9,408 nt of DNA from Desulfobacterales bacterium (GTDB lineage Bacteria; Desulfobacterota; Desulfobacteria; Desulfobacterales; BuS5): positions 1 through 9,408 of the forward strand of contig JAERRQ010000034.1 of assembly GCA_016735355.1 (NCBI GenBank). The letters run 5' to 3'. The notes under the pieces are model-generated. The model had not been told where the DNA came from. It worked only from the letters and a program-made list of their open reading frames with translations, and searched no databases. The translations under genes were made by a program, and so were the position numbers. This document shows, piece by piece, positions 1-6,254 of this stretch (positions are counted from its first letter, which is position 1; each line of letters opens with the position of its first letter).

Positions 1-107
1 GCAATACCCAATTATCTATATATGCTGACACAGGGCATGCAACATTCTGGGAAAATCCGGAACGTTTTAACAATGAACTACACTCCTTTCTACTCCACAA
101 AGCTTAA
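1..107 (+). CDS. C-terminal end of an alpha/beta-hydrolase-like protein (5' truncated by window)
   Basis: The frame whose first whole codon begins at base 3 is open to a TAA at 105-107 and encodes 34 residues. They include the segment ADTGHATFWENPERFNNEL, followed by HSFLLHKA. A 'GHA-x-FWE-x-PERFN-x-x-L-x-x-FL' ending is typical of alpha/beta-hydrolase fold enzymes. There the His of the GH pair is the catalytic-triad histidine on the last loop, and the final helix closes the fold. The substrate cannot be told from this tail; esterase, lipase and C-C hydrolase members all end this way. The gene would end about 160 bases before rplU and is probably a separate transcription unit, because a promoter-like site lies between them. 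The identification rests on this short pattern only. Confidence 0.62.
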   Translation, partial: NTQLSIYADTGHATFWENPERFNNELHSFLLHKA

Positions 108-144
108 AGACTCTTAAAGCCTAAGTTGAGCGATTAGCTGTTAG

Positions 145-160
145 CCTTGAAAAGTCAAGG
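145..160. other. Perfect 6-bp inverted repeat (small hairpin) between hydrolase tail and rplU
   Basis: CCTTGA, a 4-base loop AAAG and TCAAGG form a perfect stem. It sits 38 bases after the hydrolase stop and about 20 bases before the -35 box of the rplU promoter. It could be the remnant of a transcription terminator for the upstream gene, or a protein-binding site. The stem is not followed by a T run on either strand, so a standard intrinsic terminator is not supported. Confidence 0.35.
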
Positions 161-180
161 TATTACAGTAAAAATAATTC

Positions 181-208
181 TTGACAAATTCCCCAAATAG
201 AATAAAAA
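181..208 (+). promoter_or_regulatory. Probable sigma-70-type promoter of the rplU operon
   Basis: TTGACA at 181-186 is a perfect -35 hexamer. With a 16-base spacer it is followed by TAAAAA at 203-208, which matches four of six positions of TATAAT. A one-base shift gives AAAAAT with a 17-base spacer. The surroundings are AT-rich. It lies about 60 bases ahead of the rplU start, and the next seven genes follow with little or no room for another promoter. The -35 is convincing and the -10 is weak, so the exact start point near 214-217 is a guess. Confidence 0.5.
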
Positions 209-253
209 TAGCAAGTTTAAAACTTTGAGGTAAAGAGAGACCCTTGAGATATA

Positions 254-260
254 AAGGAGG
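254..260 (+). promoter_or_regulatory. Strong ribosome binding site that fixes the rplU start
   Basis: AAGGAGG sits 7 bases ahead of the ATG at 268, a near-perfect Shine-Dalgarno site. This favours ATG 268 over an in-frame TTG at 244, which lacks such a site and would add eight residues not seen at the start of L21 proteins. A weak four-base pairing (CCTT at 242-245 with AAGG at 254-257) could partly mask the site. Confidence 0.8.
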
Positions 261-267
261 CTGCATA

Positions 268-582
268 ATGTATGCTATAATAAATTCGGGTGGAAAACAG
301 TATAAAGTCGCAGAAGGCGAAATATTGCGGGTCGAGAAGATAGACGGAGAAATCGGCAGCCTGGTAATATTCAACAAGGTCCTTTTGTTTTCGGATGGTG
401 AAAACCATCAACTAGGTAAACCGGCACTTGATAATGTTGAGGTAGAGGGGCATATCGTTGAACAGGGTAAGGACAAAAAAATTATTGTTTTTAAGTATAA
501 AAGACGGAAAAGATATCGCCGTACACAGGGACATCGACAGGAATATACTGCTGTTAAAATAGACAGCATTAAATGGAGTTAG
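268..582 (+). CDS. rplU: 50S ribosomal protein L21
   Basis: This encodes a 104-residue protein that begins [18 protein letters not shown], the hallmark N-terminus of bacterial L21. It carries the basic tail block [16 protein letters not shown] before the final short strand, where L21 contacts 23S rRNA. The length matches the family norm of about 103 residues. L21 is a structural protein of the large ribosomal subunit and binds 23S rRNA near L20. The gene is followed after 4 bases by rpmA, the usual rplU-rpmA-obg order. It is the first gene after the promoter at 181-208 and has the strongest ribosome binding site in the window, as expected for a highly expressed ribosomal gene. The identification is secure. 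Confidence 0.97.
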   Translation: MYAIINSGGKQYKVAEGEILRVEKIDGEIGSLVIFNKVLLFSDGENHQLGKPALDNVEVEGHIVEQGKDKKIIVFKYKRRKRYRRTQGHRQEYTAVKIDSIKWS

Positions 583-586
583 AAAA

Positions 587-841
587 ATGGCACATAAAAA
601 AGCAGGTGGAAGCTCAAGAAACGGCCGGGACAGTAATGGGCAAAGACGTGGTATAAAACGCTATGGTGGCAACAGGGTTAGCGCCGGGAATATTATTGTG
701 CGTCAGGTTGGAACAAGAATACATCCGGGTAATAATGTTGGAATGGGCAAAGATTACACCATCTTTGCTCTGACTGCAGGAGTAGTGACGTTTGAACGTA
801 TGGGACGTTCACGTAAAAAAGTAAGTGTTTATGCAGAGTGA
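587..841 (+). CDS. rpmA: 50S ribosomal protein L27
   Basis: This encodes an 84-residue protein that begins [16 protein letters not shown], the diagnostic L27 N-terminus. The flexible glycine- and lysine-rich tail reaches toward the peptidyl-transferase centre and helps place the tRNA. The motif [19 protein letters not shown] in the middle is also typical, and the length is normal for the family. There is no N-terminal extension of the kind that Firmicutes remove with the protease Prp, so the protein is made in mature form apart from possible Met removal. It starts 4 bases after rplU. Its stop TGA (839-841) overlaps the obgE start GTG (838-840), which suggests coupled translation. Confidence 0.97.
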   Translation: MAHKKAGGSSRNGRDSNGQRRGIKRYGGNRVSAGNIIVRQVGTRIHPGNNVGMGKDYTIFALTAGVVTFERMGRSRKKVSVYAE

Positions 842-1842
842 AATTTATTGACGAAGCTATTATTACCGTAAAATCCGGTGATGGTGGAAGAGGCTGCGTA
901 AGCTTTAAACGCGAAAAATTCATTCCCCGCGGAGGACCGGATGGTGGCGACGGAGGAAAGGGTGGAGATGTAATTTTCCGTGCCGTCTCCGGTAAACGAA
1001 CTCTTTATCAGTTCAAGCATCAAAAAAATTTAAAAGCAAAAAACGGCGGGCACGGTCAGGGGAAAAACAGAACCGGCAAAAAGGGAGCAGATCTTGTAAT
1101 AGATCTACCGGTCGGCACGCTGCTCGTAGATACTGAAACCGAAAATCTGATCAAAGATCTTGCAACTGCCGGGGAAAATTTTATGCTGGCAGCCGGAGGG
1201 CGCGGTGGACAGGGTAATGCCAGGTTTAAAACATCAACACACAGGGCCCCCAGATTTGCACAGCCAGGAGAACATAGCAAAACATACAGTATAAAACTCG
1301 AACTTAAATTACTTGCCGATGTCGGTATAATAGGCCTTCCCAATGCCGGAAAATCCACACTTGTTTCTGCAATTTCTTCGGCTCGTCCCAAAATTGCCGG
1401 TTATCCTTTTACTACACTCACTCCCAGTTTGGGAGTGGTTCATACAGACTGGGGCGAACCTTTTATTGCCGCTGATATACCTGGACTTATTGAGGGTGCT
1501 CACAAAGGACAAGGCCTGGGAATAAGATTTTTAAAGCATATTGAAAGAACACGCATTCTTATCCATCTCATAGACATTTCAGAGATTGATCCTGCTGCTC
1601 CCCTGAAAGCCTATAATACCATAAATACTGAATTATTTTTATATAACCCAAGCCTCGCCGGTAAACCTCAAATAGTAGTTTTAAACAAAATAGATATGCA
1701 ATCTTCCGCCGATACAGAGTTGAAGTTCAAATCTGCTTTACCGGATAAAACAATAATCGCTATCTCCGCCTTAACAGGAAAAGGAATTGACTCTTTAAAA
1801 TCGCAAATAATCAATTTACTGGGAATAGAAGATGAGTCATAA
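838..1842 (+). CDS. obgE: Obg-family GTPase (ribosome assembly / stress GTPase)
   Basis: This is a 334-residue protein. The glycine-rich Obg fold covers about residues 1-158 (for example [16 protein letters not shown] and [13 protein letters not shown]). The G domain follows: Walker A/G1 GLPNAGKST at 166-174, switch I with the conserved YPFTTL, G3 DIPGLIEG from 213, G4 NKID at 283-286 and G5 SALTGKG from 310. Obg proteins bind the 50S subunit, act late in its assembly and link GTP/ppGpp level to growth. The start is a GTG overlapping the rpmA stop by 4 bases (GTGA). The protein ends just after the G domain. It therefore lacks the C-terminal OCT domain of Bacillus Obg and the acidic tail of E. 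coli ObgE, as in other short-form Obg proteins. The end overlaps proB by 11 bases. Confidence 0.96.
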   Translation: MKFIDEAIITVKSGDGGRGCVSFKREKFIPRGGPDGGDGGKGGDVIFRAVSGKRTLYQFKHQKNLKAKNGGHGQGKNRTGKKGADLVIDLPVGTLLVDTETENLIKDLATAGENFMLAAGGRGGQGNARFKTSTHRAPRFAQPGEHSKTYSIKLELKLLADVGIIGLPNAGKSTLVSAISSARPKIAGYPFTTLTPSLGVVHTDWGEPFIAADIPGLIEGAHKGQGLGIRFLKHIERTRILIHLIDISEIDPAAPLKAYNTINTELFLYNPSLAGKPQIVVLNKIDMQSSADTELKFKSALPDKTIIAISALTGKGIDSLKSQIINLLGIEDES

Positions 1843-2647
1843 CAATATTTCTTTTTTTAATAATGCAACGCGCGTTGTTGTAAAGGTTGGGAGCGGTGTT
1901 TTAACCATGGATCACGGCTTGAATTTAGATGTCATAAAATCAATTACAAAACAGATCTGCATGCTTGTTGAAAATGATATGGAGGTGTTTCTGGTAACTT
2001 CGGGTGCCATGGCTTCCGGAATAAAACGGATAGGTCTTCCTGAAAGGCCCAATGATATTCCCCAAAGGCAGGCTGCGGCAGCAGTCGGCCAGGCCGGTCT
2101 TATAATAGAATATGAAAAAGCCTTTTCCATGTTTAATAAAAAAGTAGCCCAGGTACTGCTTACCGGCGAAGATCTTTCCAATCCTGAAAGATACCTCAAC
2201 GCACAAAACACTCTTGACATGCTTTTGTTATGGAAAGTTATTCCTATTATAAATGAAAACGATACGGTTGCTGTGGAGGAGATAAAATTCGGCGACAATG
2301 ATAACCTTGCCGCCATAATTGCTCTGCTGATGGATGTTGATATTCTTATCAATTTGACCGATATTGACGGTCTTTTCACCAAGGATCCCCGTACCAATTC
2401 CGATGCTGAACTTATCCCTGTAATTACCAAAATAAACGAGGATATCAAAAAAATGGCGGGCGATATTCCCGGCGCGCTCGGCACAGGGGGCATGCTGAGC
2501 AAAATAAATGCAGCCGAGAAAATAACAAGGTCCGGGATACCAATGGTTATAGCTAACGGAAAAGAACCCGGTATCCTTGCAAGACTTTTTTTTGGAGAGC
2601 AATGCGGGACATTTTTTATGCCTCAAAGTGAGATGCGGGGCGTATAA
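1832..2647 (+). CDS. proB: Glutamate 5-kinase, short form without PUA domain
   Basis: This encodes 271 residues of the amino-acid kinase fold. ProB phosphorylates L-glutamate to gamma-glutamyl phosphate, the first step of proline synthesis. Visible motifs are VVVKVGSGVL near residue 15 (phosphate binding), LVTSGAMASG, INENDTV, FGDNDNLAA, TDIDGLFTKDPR and GTGGMLSK (nucleotide and substrate sites). The E. coli enzyme has about 367 residues and ends in a PUA domain. Here the protein stops shortly after the kinase domain (at CGTFFMP...), so the PUA domain is absent. Such short ProBs exist in some bacteria, so activity is likely. The ATG is inside obgE and has a GGGA site at 1821-1824, 7 bases upstream. 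proA, the next enzyme, follows after a gap of just over 110 bases. Confidence 0.93.
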   Translation: MSHNNISFFNNATRVVVKVGSGVLTMDHGLNLDVIKSITKQICMLVENDMEVFLVTSGAMASGIKRIGLPERPNDIPQRQAAAAVGQAGLIIEYEKAFSMFNKKVAQVLLTGEDLSNPERYLNAQNTLDMLLLWKVIPIINENDTVAVEEIKFGDNDNLAAIIALLMDVDILINLTDIDGLFTKDPRTNSDAELIPVITKINEDIKKMAGDIPGALGTGGMLSKINAAEKITRSGIPMVIANGKEPGILARLFFGEQCGTFFMPQSEMRGV

Positions 2648-2666
2648 CCGAACTGTATTATTCCAG

Positions 2667-2741
2667 TTAAGCGGCATAGAAACTGCTTAAATTTGAATGT
2701 AATATCTCAGCGATCTCCGCGTTTAAATTCGGTTTTTTTTT
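2667..2741 (+). promoter_or_regulatory. Structured AT-rich spacer between proB and proA with a T9 run
   Basis: The proB-proA gap is the longest intergenic stretch inside the cluster. It contains TTAAGC (2667-2672) and GCTTAA (2685-2690), a perfect 6-bp stem with a 12-base loop. A second possible pairing joins AATTTGAA to TTTAAATT (8 positions, one G-T wobble), enclosing a small GCG/CGC stem. The latter is followed by CGG and nine T (2733-2741). The stem-then-T order looks like a weak terminator or attenuator ahead of proA, but the large loop and AT-rich stem make this uncertain. No convincing promoter was seen here. Confidence 0.3.
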
Positions 2742-2760
2742 ACCAATTACGGAGTAAATG

Positions 2761-4017
2761 ATGTCTGTTGAAACGACTATAATTAATATATCAAAAGATG
2801 CCCGGGCAGCCTCCCGGGTGATTGCGAAAGCTCCTTCCGCAAAAAAAAATACAATTTTACTGGAAATTGCGGGTAGCATTGAAAATAATAGAGCATATCT
2901 AAAAAAAGAGAACCAAACAGATCTGGAATTAGCTGCTGACCGGGGGCTTTCAGCCGCAATGATTGACCGCCTGACTATCTCTGATGCAACGATTCAGTCC
3001 ATGGCAGGTGGGTTAAGAGAAATTGAGGCACTTGAAGATCCGGTTGGAGCAATAAGCAAAACAATTATCAGGCCAAATGGTCTGGAAGTATCGCGAATGC
3101 GTATACCTTTAGGTGTAATAGGCATAATTTACGAATCCAGACCGAATGTTACCATTGATGCCGCTGCCCTTTGTTTAAAGGCAGGAAATGCCGTAATCCT
3201 GCGTGGAGGCTCTGAAGCCCTTAATTCAAACCGAGCCCTGGCCGGTTTGATCTCGGATGCCCTTTCTAAAGCCGGTCTCCCTGAAAAGGCGGTGCAGATG
3301 GTGCCGGTAAGAGACCGGCAAGCTGTTAATTTTCTATTGAACCAGGCGGAATTTATAGATGTTATCATTCCCAGGGGAGGAGAAGGGCTTATCCGTTTTG
3401 TTGCGGAAAATTCTAAAATCCCTGTTTTAAAGCACTATAAGGGTGTTTGCCATGTGTATGTAGACAAAGGTGCAGATCTTGATATGGCGTATGATATATG
3501 CTTTAATGCCAAGGTACAGAGACCTGGTGTATGCAATGCAATGGAGACTATGCTTGTTCATAAAAATACGGCCGAAAAATTTCTGCCGGACATGGGAAAA
3601 CGGTTTTTTGATGCCAACGTTAAAATAAAAGGATGTGAAAAGACCTGTGCTATAATAAAAGGCGCTCAAAAAGCAGGAAAAAACGACTGGCCGGCTGAGT
3701 ACCTGGATCTTATTCTGGCCGTTAAAGTAGTTGGCGATATGGATCAGGCTATTGCCCACATGGCTGAATACGGCTCCAGTCATACCGAAGCCATAGTAAC
3801 TTCCGACTATAATAGAGCAAGACGATTTGTCCGTGAAGTAGATTCCTCGGTTGTCCTGGTTAATGCATCAACAAGATTTAATGATGGCGGGCAGCTTGGC
3901 CTTGGCGCAGAAATGGGGATCAGCACTTCCAAACTCCACGCCTTTGGGCCCATGGGGCTGGAAGAGCTTACTACAACCAAGTTTGTTGTTTTTGGCAATG
4001 GTCAGGTAAGGGAATAG
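2761..4017 (+). CDS. proA: Gamma-glutamyl phosphate reductase (glutamate-5-semialdehyde dehydrogenase)
   Basis: This encodes 418 residues, the family's usual length. ProA reduces gamma-glutamyl phosphate with NADPH to glutamate-5-semialdehyde, the second step of proline synthesis, working with ProB. Seen motifs are [29 protein letters not shown] (cofactor-binding region of the aldehyde-dehydrogenase superfamily), [12 protein letters not shown] and [11 protein letters not shown], with the catalytic cysteine at about residue 258. Further on are [22 protein letters not shown] and [13 protein letters not shown] near the end. Two ATG codons are adjacent at 2758 and 2761. The GGAG site at 2751-2754 is 3 bases from the first and 6 from the second, so 2761 is the better start. 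nadD begins three bases after its stop. Confidence 0.96.
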   Translation: MSVETTIINISKDARAASRVIAKAPSAKKNTILLEIAGSIENNRAYLKKENQTDLELAADRGLSAAMIDRLTISDATIQSMAGGLREIEALEDPVGAISKTIIRPNGLEVSRMRIPLGVIGIIYESRPNVTIDAAALCLKAGNAVILRGGSEALNSNRALAGLISDALSKAGLPEKAVQMVPVRDRQAVNFLLNQAEFIDVIIPRGGEGLIRFVAENSKIPVLKHYKGVCHVYVDKGADLDMAYDICFNAKVQRPGVCNAMETMLVHKNTAEKFLPDMGKRFFDANVKIKGCEKTCAIIKGAQKAGKNDWPAEYLDLILAVKVVGDMDQAIAHMAEYGSSHTEAIVTSDYNRARRFVREVDSSVVLVNASTRFNDGGQLGLGAEMGISTSKLHAFGPMGLEELTTTKFVVFGNGQVRE

Positions 4018-4020
4018 CTC

Positions 4021-4698
4021 TTGCGAGTAGGTTTTTTTGGAGGAACATTTAATCCGATTCATCTTGGACATCTTAAAGCAATAAAAAGGGTTAAAAAAGA
4101 ATTCCCTTTGGATAAAATATATATTATCCCTTCAGCCATGCCTCCGCACAAGGATCGAATAGATGTGCCAAATGCCAATGAACGGTATGAAATGGTTAGT
4201 CTTGCTGTTAAGAATGACTCTACAATTAAAGAATTTGTTGAGATATCGGATGTGGAACTTAAACGTTCAGGGCCTTCATATACAATTGATACTGTTTTAC
4301 ATTACAAGTCGATTATGCCTGCGGATTACAGTTTTTATTTAATACTCGGCATGGACGCATTCCTTGAAGTAAATACCTGGAAATCATATATGGATTTTTT
4401 TGATATAATACCCTTTATTGTTATGACACGTCCCGAAGTTGGAAATTATAAAACAACTGATAAGTTTAGTGCGGTTGAAGAATTCCTGTTTACGAAAATA
4501 TCAGGTAAATACAGATATAACAGCAAGATATACGGATATATCCATGACAACAAAAAGACAATATTTGTTTTTGATATGTCACCGCTTGATATTTCCTCAA
4601 CAATGATACGCAACTATGTCAGAGAAGGTAAAAAGATAAGTTCCCTGGTTCCGCCTGCGGTCGGCTCCTTTATAGAGAAAAAAGGATTATATTTATGA
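4021..4698 (+). CDS. nadD: Nicotinate-nucleotide adenylyltransferase
   Basis: This encodes 225 residues of the nucleotidyltransferase (HxGH) superfamily. NadD joins AMP from ATP to nicotinate mononucleotide, giving deamido-NAD for NAD synthesis. The motif GGTFNPIHLGH at residues 7-17 binds ATP, PSAMPPHK follows near 38, and SSTMIR at 192-197 is the second ATP-binding signature. The segment LILGMDAFLEVNTWKSY in the middle is typical of NadD. The start is a TTG, chosen because the protein then begins MRVGFFGGTFNP as in homologues. AAGGGA at 4008-4013 lies 7 bases upstream, inside the end of proA. The stop TGA overlaps the rsfS ATG by 4 bases. Length and motifs are normal. Confidence 0.95.
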   Translation: MRVGFFGGTFNPIHLGHLKAIKRVKKEFPLDKIYIIPSAMPPHKDRIDVPNANERYEMVSLAVKNDSTIKEFVEISDVELKRSGPSYTIDTVLHYKSIMPADYSFYLILGMDAFLEVNTWKSYMDFFDIIPFIVMTRPEVGNYKTTDKFSAVEEFLFTKISGKYRYNSKIYGYIHDNKKTIFVFDMSPLDISSTMIRNYVREGKKISSLVPPAVGSFIEKKGLYL

Positions 4699-5090
4699 CA
4701 ATCGAATTTTCAAATCCTGCTCCTTCTCTTGATGTTTTTGTGAAGGCCGCTCTGGAAAGGAAAGCACTGAATCTTGTTGTTCTCGATATAAGCAGGCTAA
4801 CCTCCATTGCCGATGCATTCATTATTTGCAGCGGACGTTCAAACAGACAAGTTGCGGCTATTGCTGAATTTATTCATTTTGAACTAAAAGAACAGGGCAT
4901 TAAGCCCTTAAGTATAGAAGGGATACAGACAGGCCACTGGGTTGTGCTTGATTACGGGCACGTAATTATTCATGTTTTTCATCAACCTGTGCGTGAATTT
5001 TACGATCTTGAAGGACTATGGATTGATGCTGAGAGAATATTTACCCCAAGCATGGCAGATATAAACGAAAAGGAATTAAGCGAATTATGA
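4695..5090 (+). CDS. rsfS: Ribosomal silencing factor RsfS (Iojap/YbeB family)
   Basis: This encodes 131 residues. RsfS binds ribosomal protein L14 on the 50S subunit and blocks joining of the subunits when nutrients are low. The family signature runs through the protein: ADAFIICSGRSNRQVAAIA near residues 40-58, then IEGIQTGHWVVLDYGHVIIH, then VREFYDLEGLWIDA. The length is slightly above the usual 105-120 residues because of an N-terminal lead-in and a polar C-terminal tail. The nadD-rsfS pairing is widespread in bacteria. It overlaps nadD by ATGA and the following rdgC-like gene by another ATGA, so the three genes appear translationally coupled. Confidence 0.95.
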   Translation: MTIEFSNPAPSLDVFVKAALERKALNLVVLDISRLTSIADAFIICSGRSNRQVAAIAEFIHFELKEQGIKPLSIEGIQTGHWVVLDYGHVIIHVFHQPVREFYDLEGLWIDAERIFTPSMADINEKELSEL

Positions 5091-5695
5091 GTCTATTATC
5101 TTCTACGGCATCCATTACACGTTACCGGGTAGATGGAAAAATAGAGAGTAATCTTTTAGAAACCATATATACCGGGTTAAAAGAACAGATGATCCCGGAA
5201 ATTGAGGATGCTTCAGAAAAAATGGCGGGATGGACTTCATTTGACAATCCTTTTAACCCGAATTTCGAAGGTTCATCTTTCTCCATAGGGACTTATCTGA
5301 TCTTTTCTTTGCGAATTGACAAAAAAACAATCCCACCCAAAATTATAAAAAAATATTATGCAATCGAAATAAATAAACGCCTGAAGGAATCAGGACGTGA
5401 ATATTTGTCTCGCCAGGAACAAAAAATGGCCAAAGACCACGTAATTAATGTTTTGGCGCTGCGGATTCCTGCAACGCCTAATATCTATGATCTTATATGG
5501 AATTATGAAGAATCTGCTTTATGGTTTTTTTCAAATCTCAAAGCCGCTAATGAAGAACTGGAAGATCTTTTTTTCAAATCATTTAAGCTCAATCTTGTCA
5601 GACTCTTCCCCTATACAATGGCACATTTTGCGGACGGTCTTTCCGATTCGGAAGTTGATTCCCTGAACCATCTCCAACCCGCAGGATTTTTTTAA
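5087..5695 (+). CDS. rdgC: RdgC-like protein, N-terminal part (recombination-associated)
   Basis: This encodes 202 residues. RdgC is a ring-shaped DNA-binding protein, known in E. coli, that limits RecA loading and affects recombination. The likeness comes from remembered sequences. After an N-terminal strand (ASITRYRVDGK) comes the conserved GW (48-49), then IGTYLIFSLRIDKKTIPP, a basic helix with KYYAIEINKRLKESGREYLS and the LALRIP stretch. The last matches the E. coli order GW...ICARKEEKILP...[20 protein letters not shown]. E. coli RdgC has about 303 residues; this protein stops at the point matching residue 175-180 there. The missing C-terminal part appears to be the next gene. It starts in an ATGA overlap with rsfS. 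It ends in a run of seven T (5687-5693) that includes its stop. Confidence 0.72.
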   Translation: MSLLSSTASITRYRVDGKIESNLLETIYTGLKEQMIPEIEDASEKMAGWTSFDNPFNPNFEGSSFSIGTYLIFSLRIDKKTIPPKIIKKYYAIEINKRLKESGREYLSRQEQKMAKDHVINVLALRIPATPNIYDLIWNYEESALWFFSNLKAANEELEDLFFKSFKLNLVRLFPYTMAHFADGLSDSEVDSLNHLQPAGFF

Positions 5696-5729
5696 AACCA
5701 AGTTGCTTTTATTGAGGCTAAAATAAATT

Positions 5730-6254
5730 ATGCTTGATATTTCAATAGCTTATAATCGTTATAAATTTTTGGGAAATGAATTCCTGACCTGGTTATGGTT
5801 TACAATCGAAAAAGAACCGGAAACAATTTCCTTTCCTGATAAAGAACCCGTATCTATGGAAACAGGGAACAGGATTGTACTTGTTAAAAAAATAAATGAT
5901 ATTGATGAGAGTGTAACCATCAAGGGCGATGACGCCGGCCTAGAAGAAGGTATGCTTGCTTTGGGCAAAGGATCTATTGTTACGGAACTTAACCTTTTAT
6001 TAAAATCAAATAATCAACAATGGCGGTTTACCATTAAGGGCGAGAGTTTTAATATCAGCGGTATAAAAGTCCCGGAATCAGGACCTGCAGAATCAAAAAA
6101 GGATATTGAAGGCATTGTGATAGAAAAAGCATATCTTTATGAGAGAATTTTTCTAATACTTGACAACCTGTTTAAAAAATTTATCAAATTAAGGCTTTCC
6201 AGCGAATGGAATCATGATGTACTTCCATTAATAAAAAAATGGATAAAGGAATAA
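5730..6254 (+). CDS. RdgC-like protein, C-terminal part as a separate gene
   Basis: This encodes 174 residues and begins with an N-terminal motif FLGNEFLTWLWF (13-24). I associate this motif with the middle of RdgC-family proteins from sulfate reducers. The later order (LEEGMLALGKGSIVTELNLL, then QQWRFTIKGESFNISGIKVP, then a helix-rich tail) parallels the E. coli RdgC stretch with [20 protein letters not shown] and its C-terminal helices. It is thus best read as the second half of RdgC made from its own start. The ATG at 5730 has GAGG at 5714-5717, 12 bases upstream, which is rather far. An in-frame TAA at 5724 excludes a longer form. It ends 16 bases inside rnd. If the match fails, it is a hypothetical protein. 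Confidence 0.6.
   Translation: MLDISIAYNRYKFLGNEFLTWLWFTIEKEPETISFPDKEPVSMETGNRIVLVKKINDIDESVTIKGDDAGLEEGMLALGKGSIVTELNLLLKSNNQQWRFTIKGESFNISGIKVPESGPAESKKDIEGIVIEKAYLYERIFLILDNLFKKFIKLRLSSEWNHDVLPLIKKWIKE

Noticed and set aside
145..247. CCTTGA at 145-150 and again at 242-247 as alternative partners of TCAAGG at 155-160 (a switch)
   Set aside because: The probable promoter at 181-208 lies between them, so the first arm and TCAAGG would not be in the main transcript. Six-base matches are common.
244..267. A longer rplU from TTG at 244
   Set aside because: The AAGGAGG site is placed for ATG 268, and L21 proteins begin MYAII; the extra eight residues have no family support.
1912..2502. A 196-codon open frame on the minus strand inside proB
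   Set aside because: It lies wholly antisense to a well-supported kinase gene. Its product is Ser/Ile-rich as expected from a mirrored codon pattern, and it has no recognisable domain.
2228..2677. A minus-strand frame over the end of proB and the gap
   Set aside because: It is mostly antisense to proB, has no ribosome binding site that stands out and no known motif.
2684..2706. A promoter for proA around TAATAT near 2700
   Set aside because: No acceptable -35 box lies 16-18 bases upstream and there is no extended -10.
5448..5666. A 72-codon + frame inside the first rdgC gene
   Set aside because: It is out of frame within a better-supported gene and shows no independent start signal or domain.
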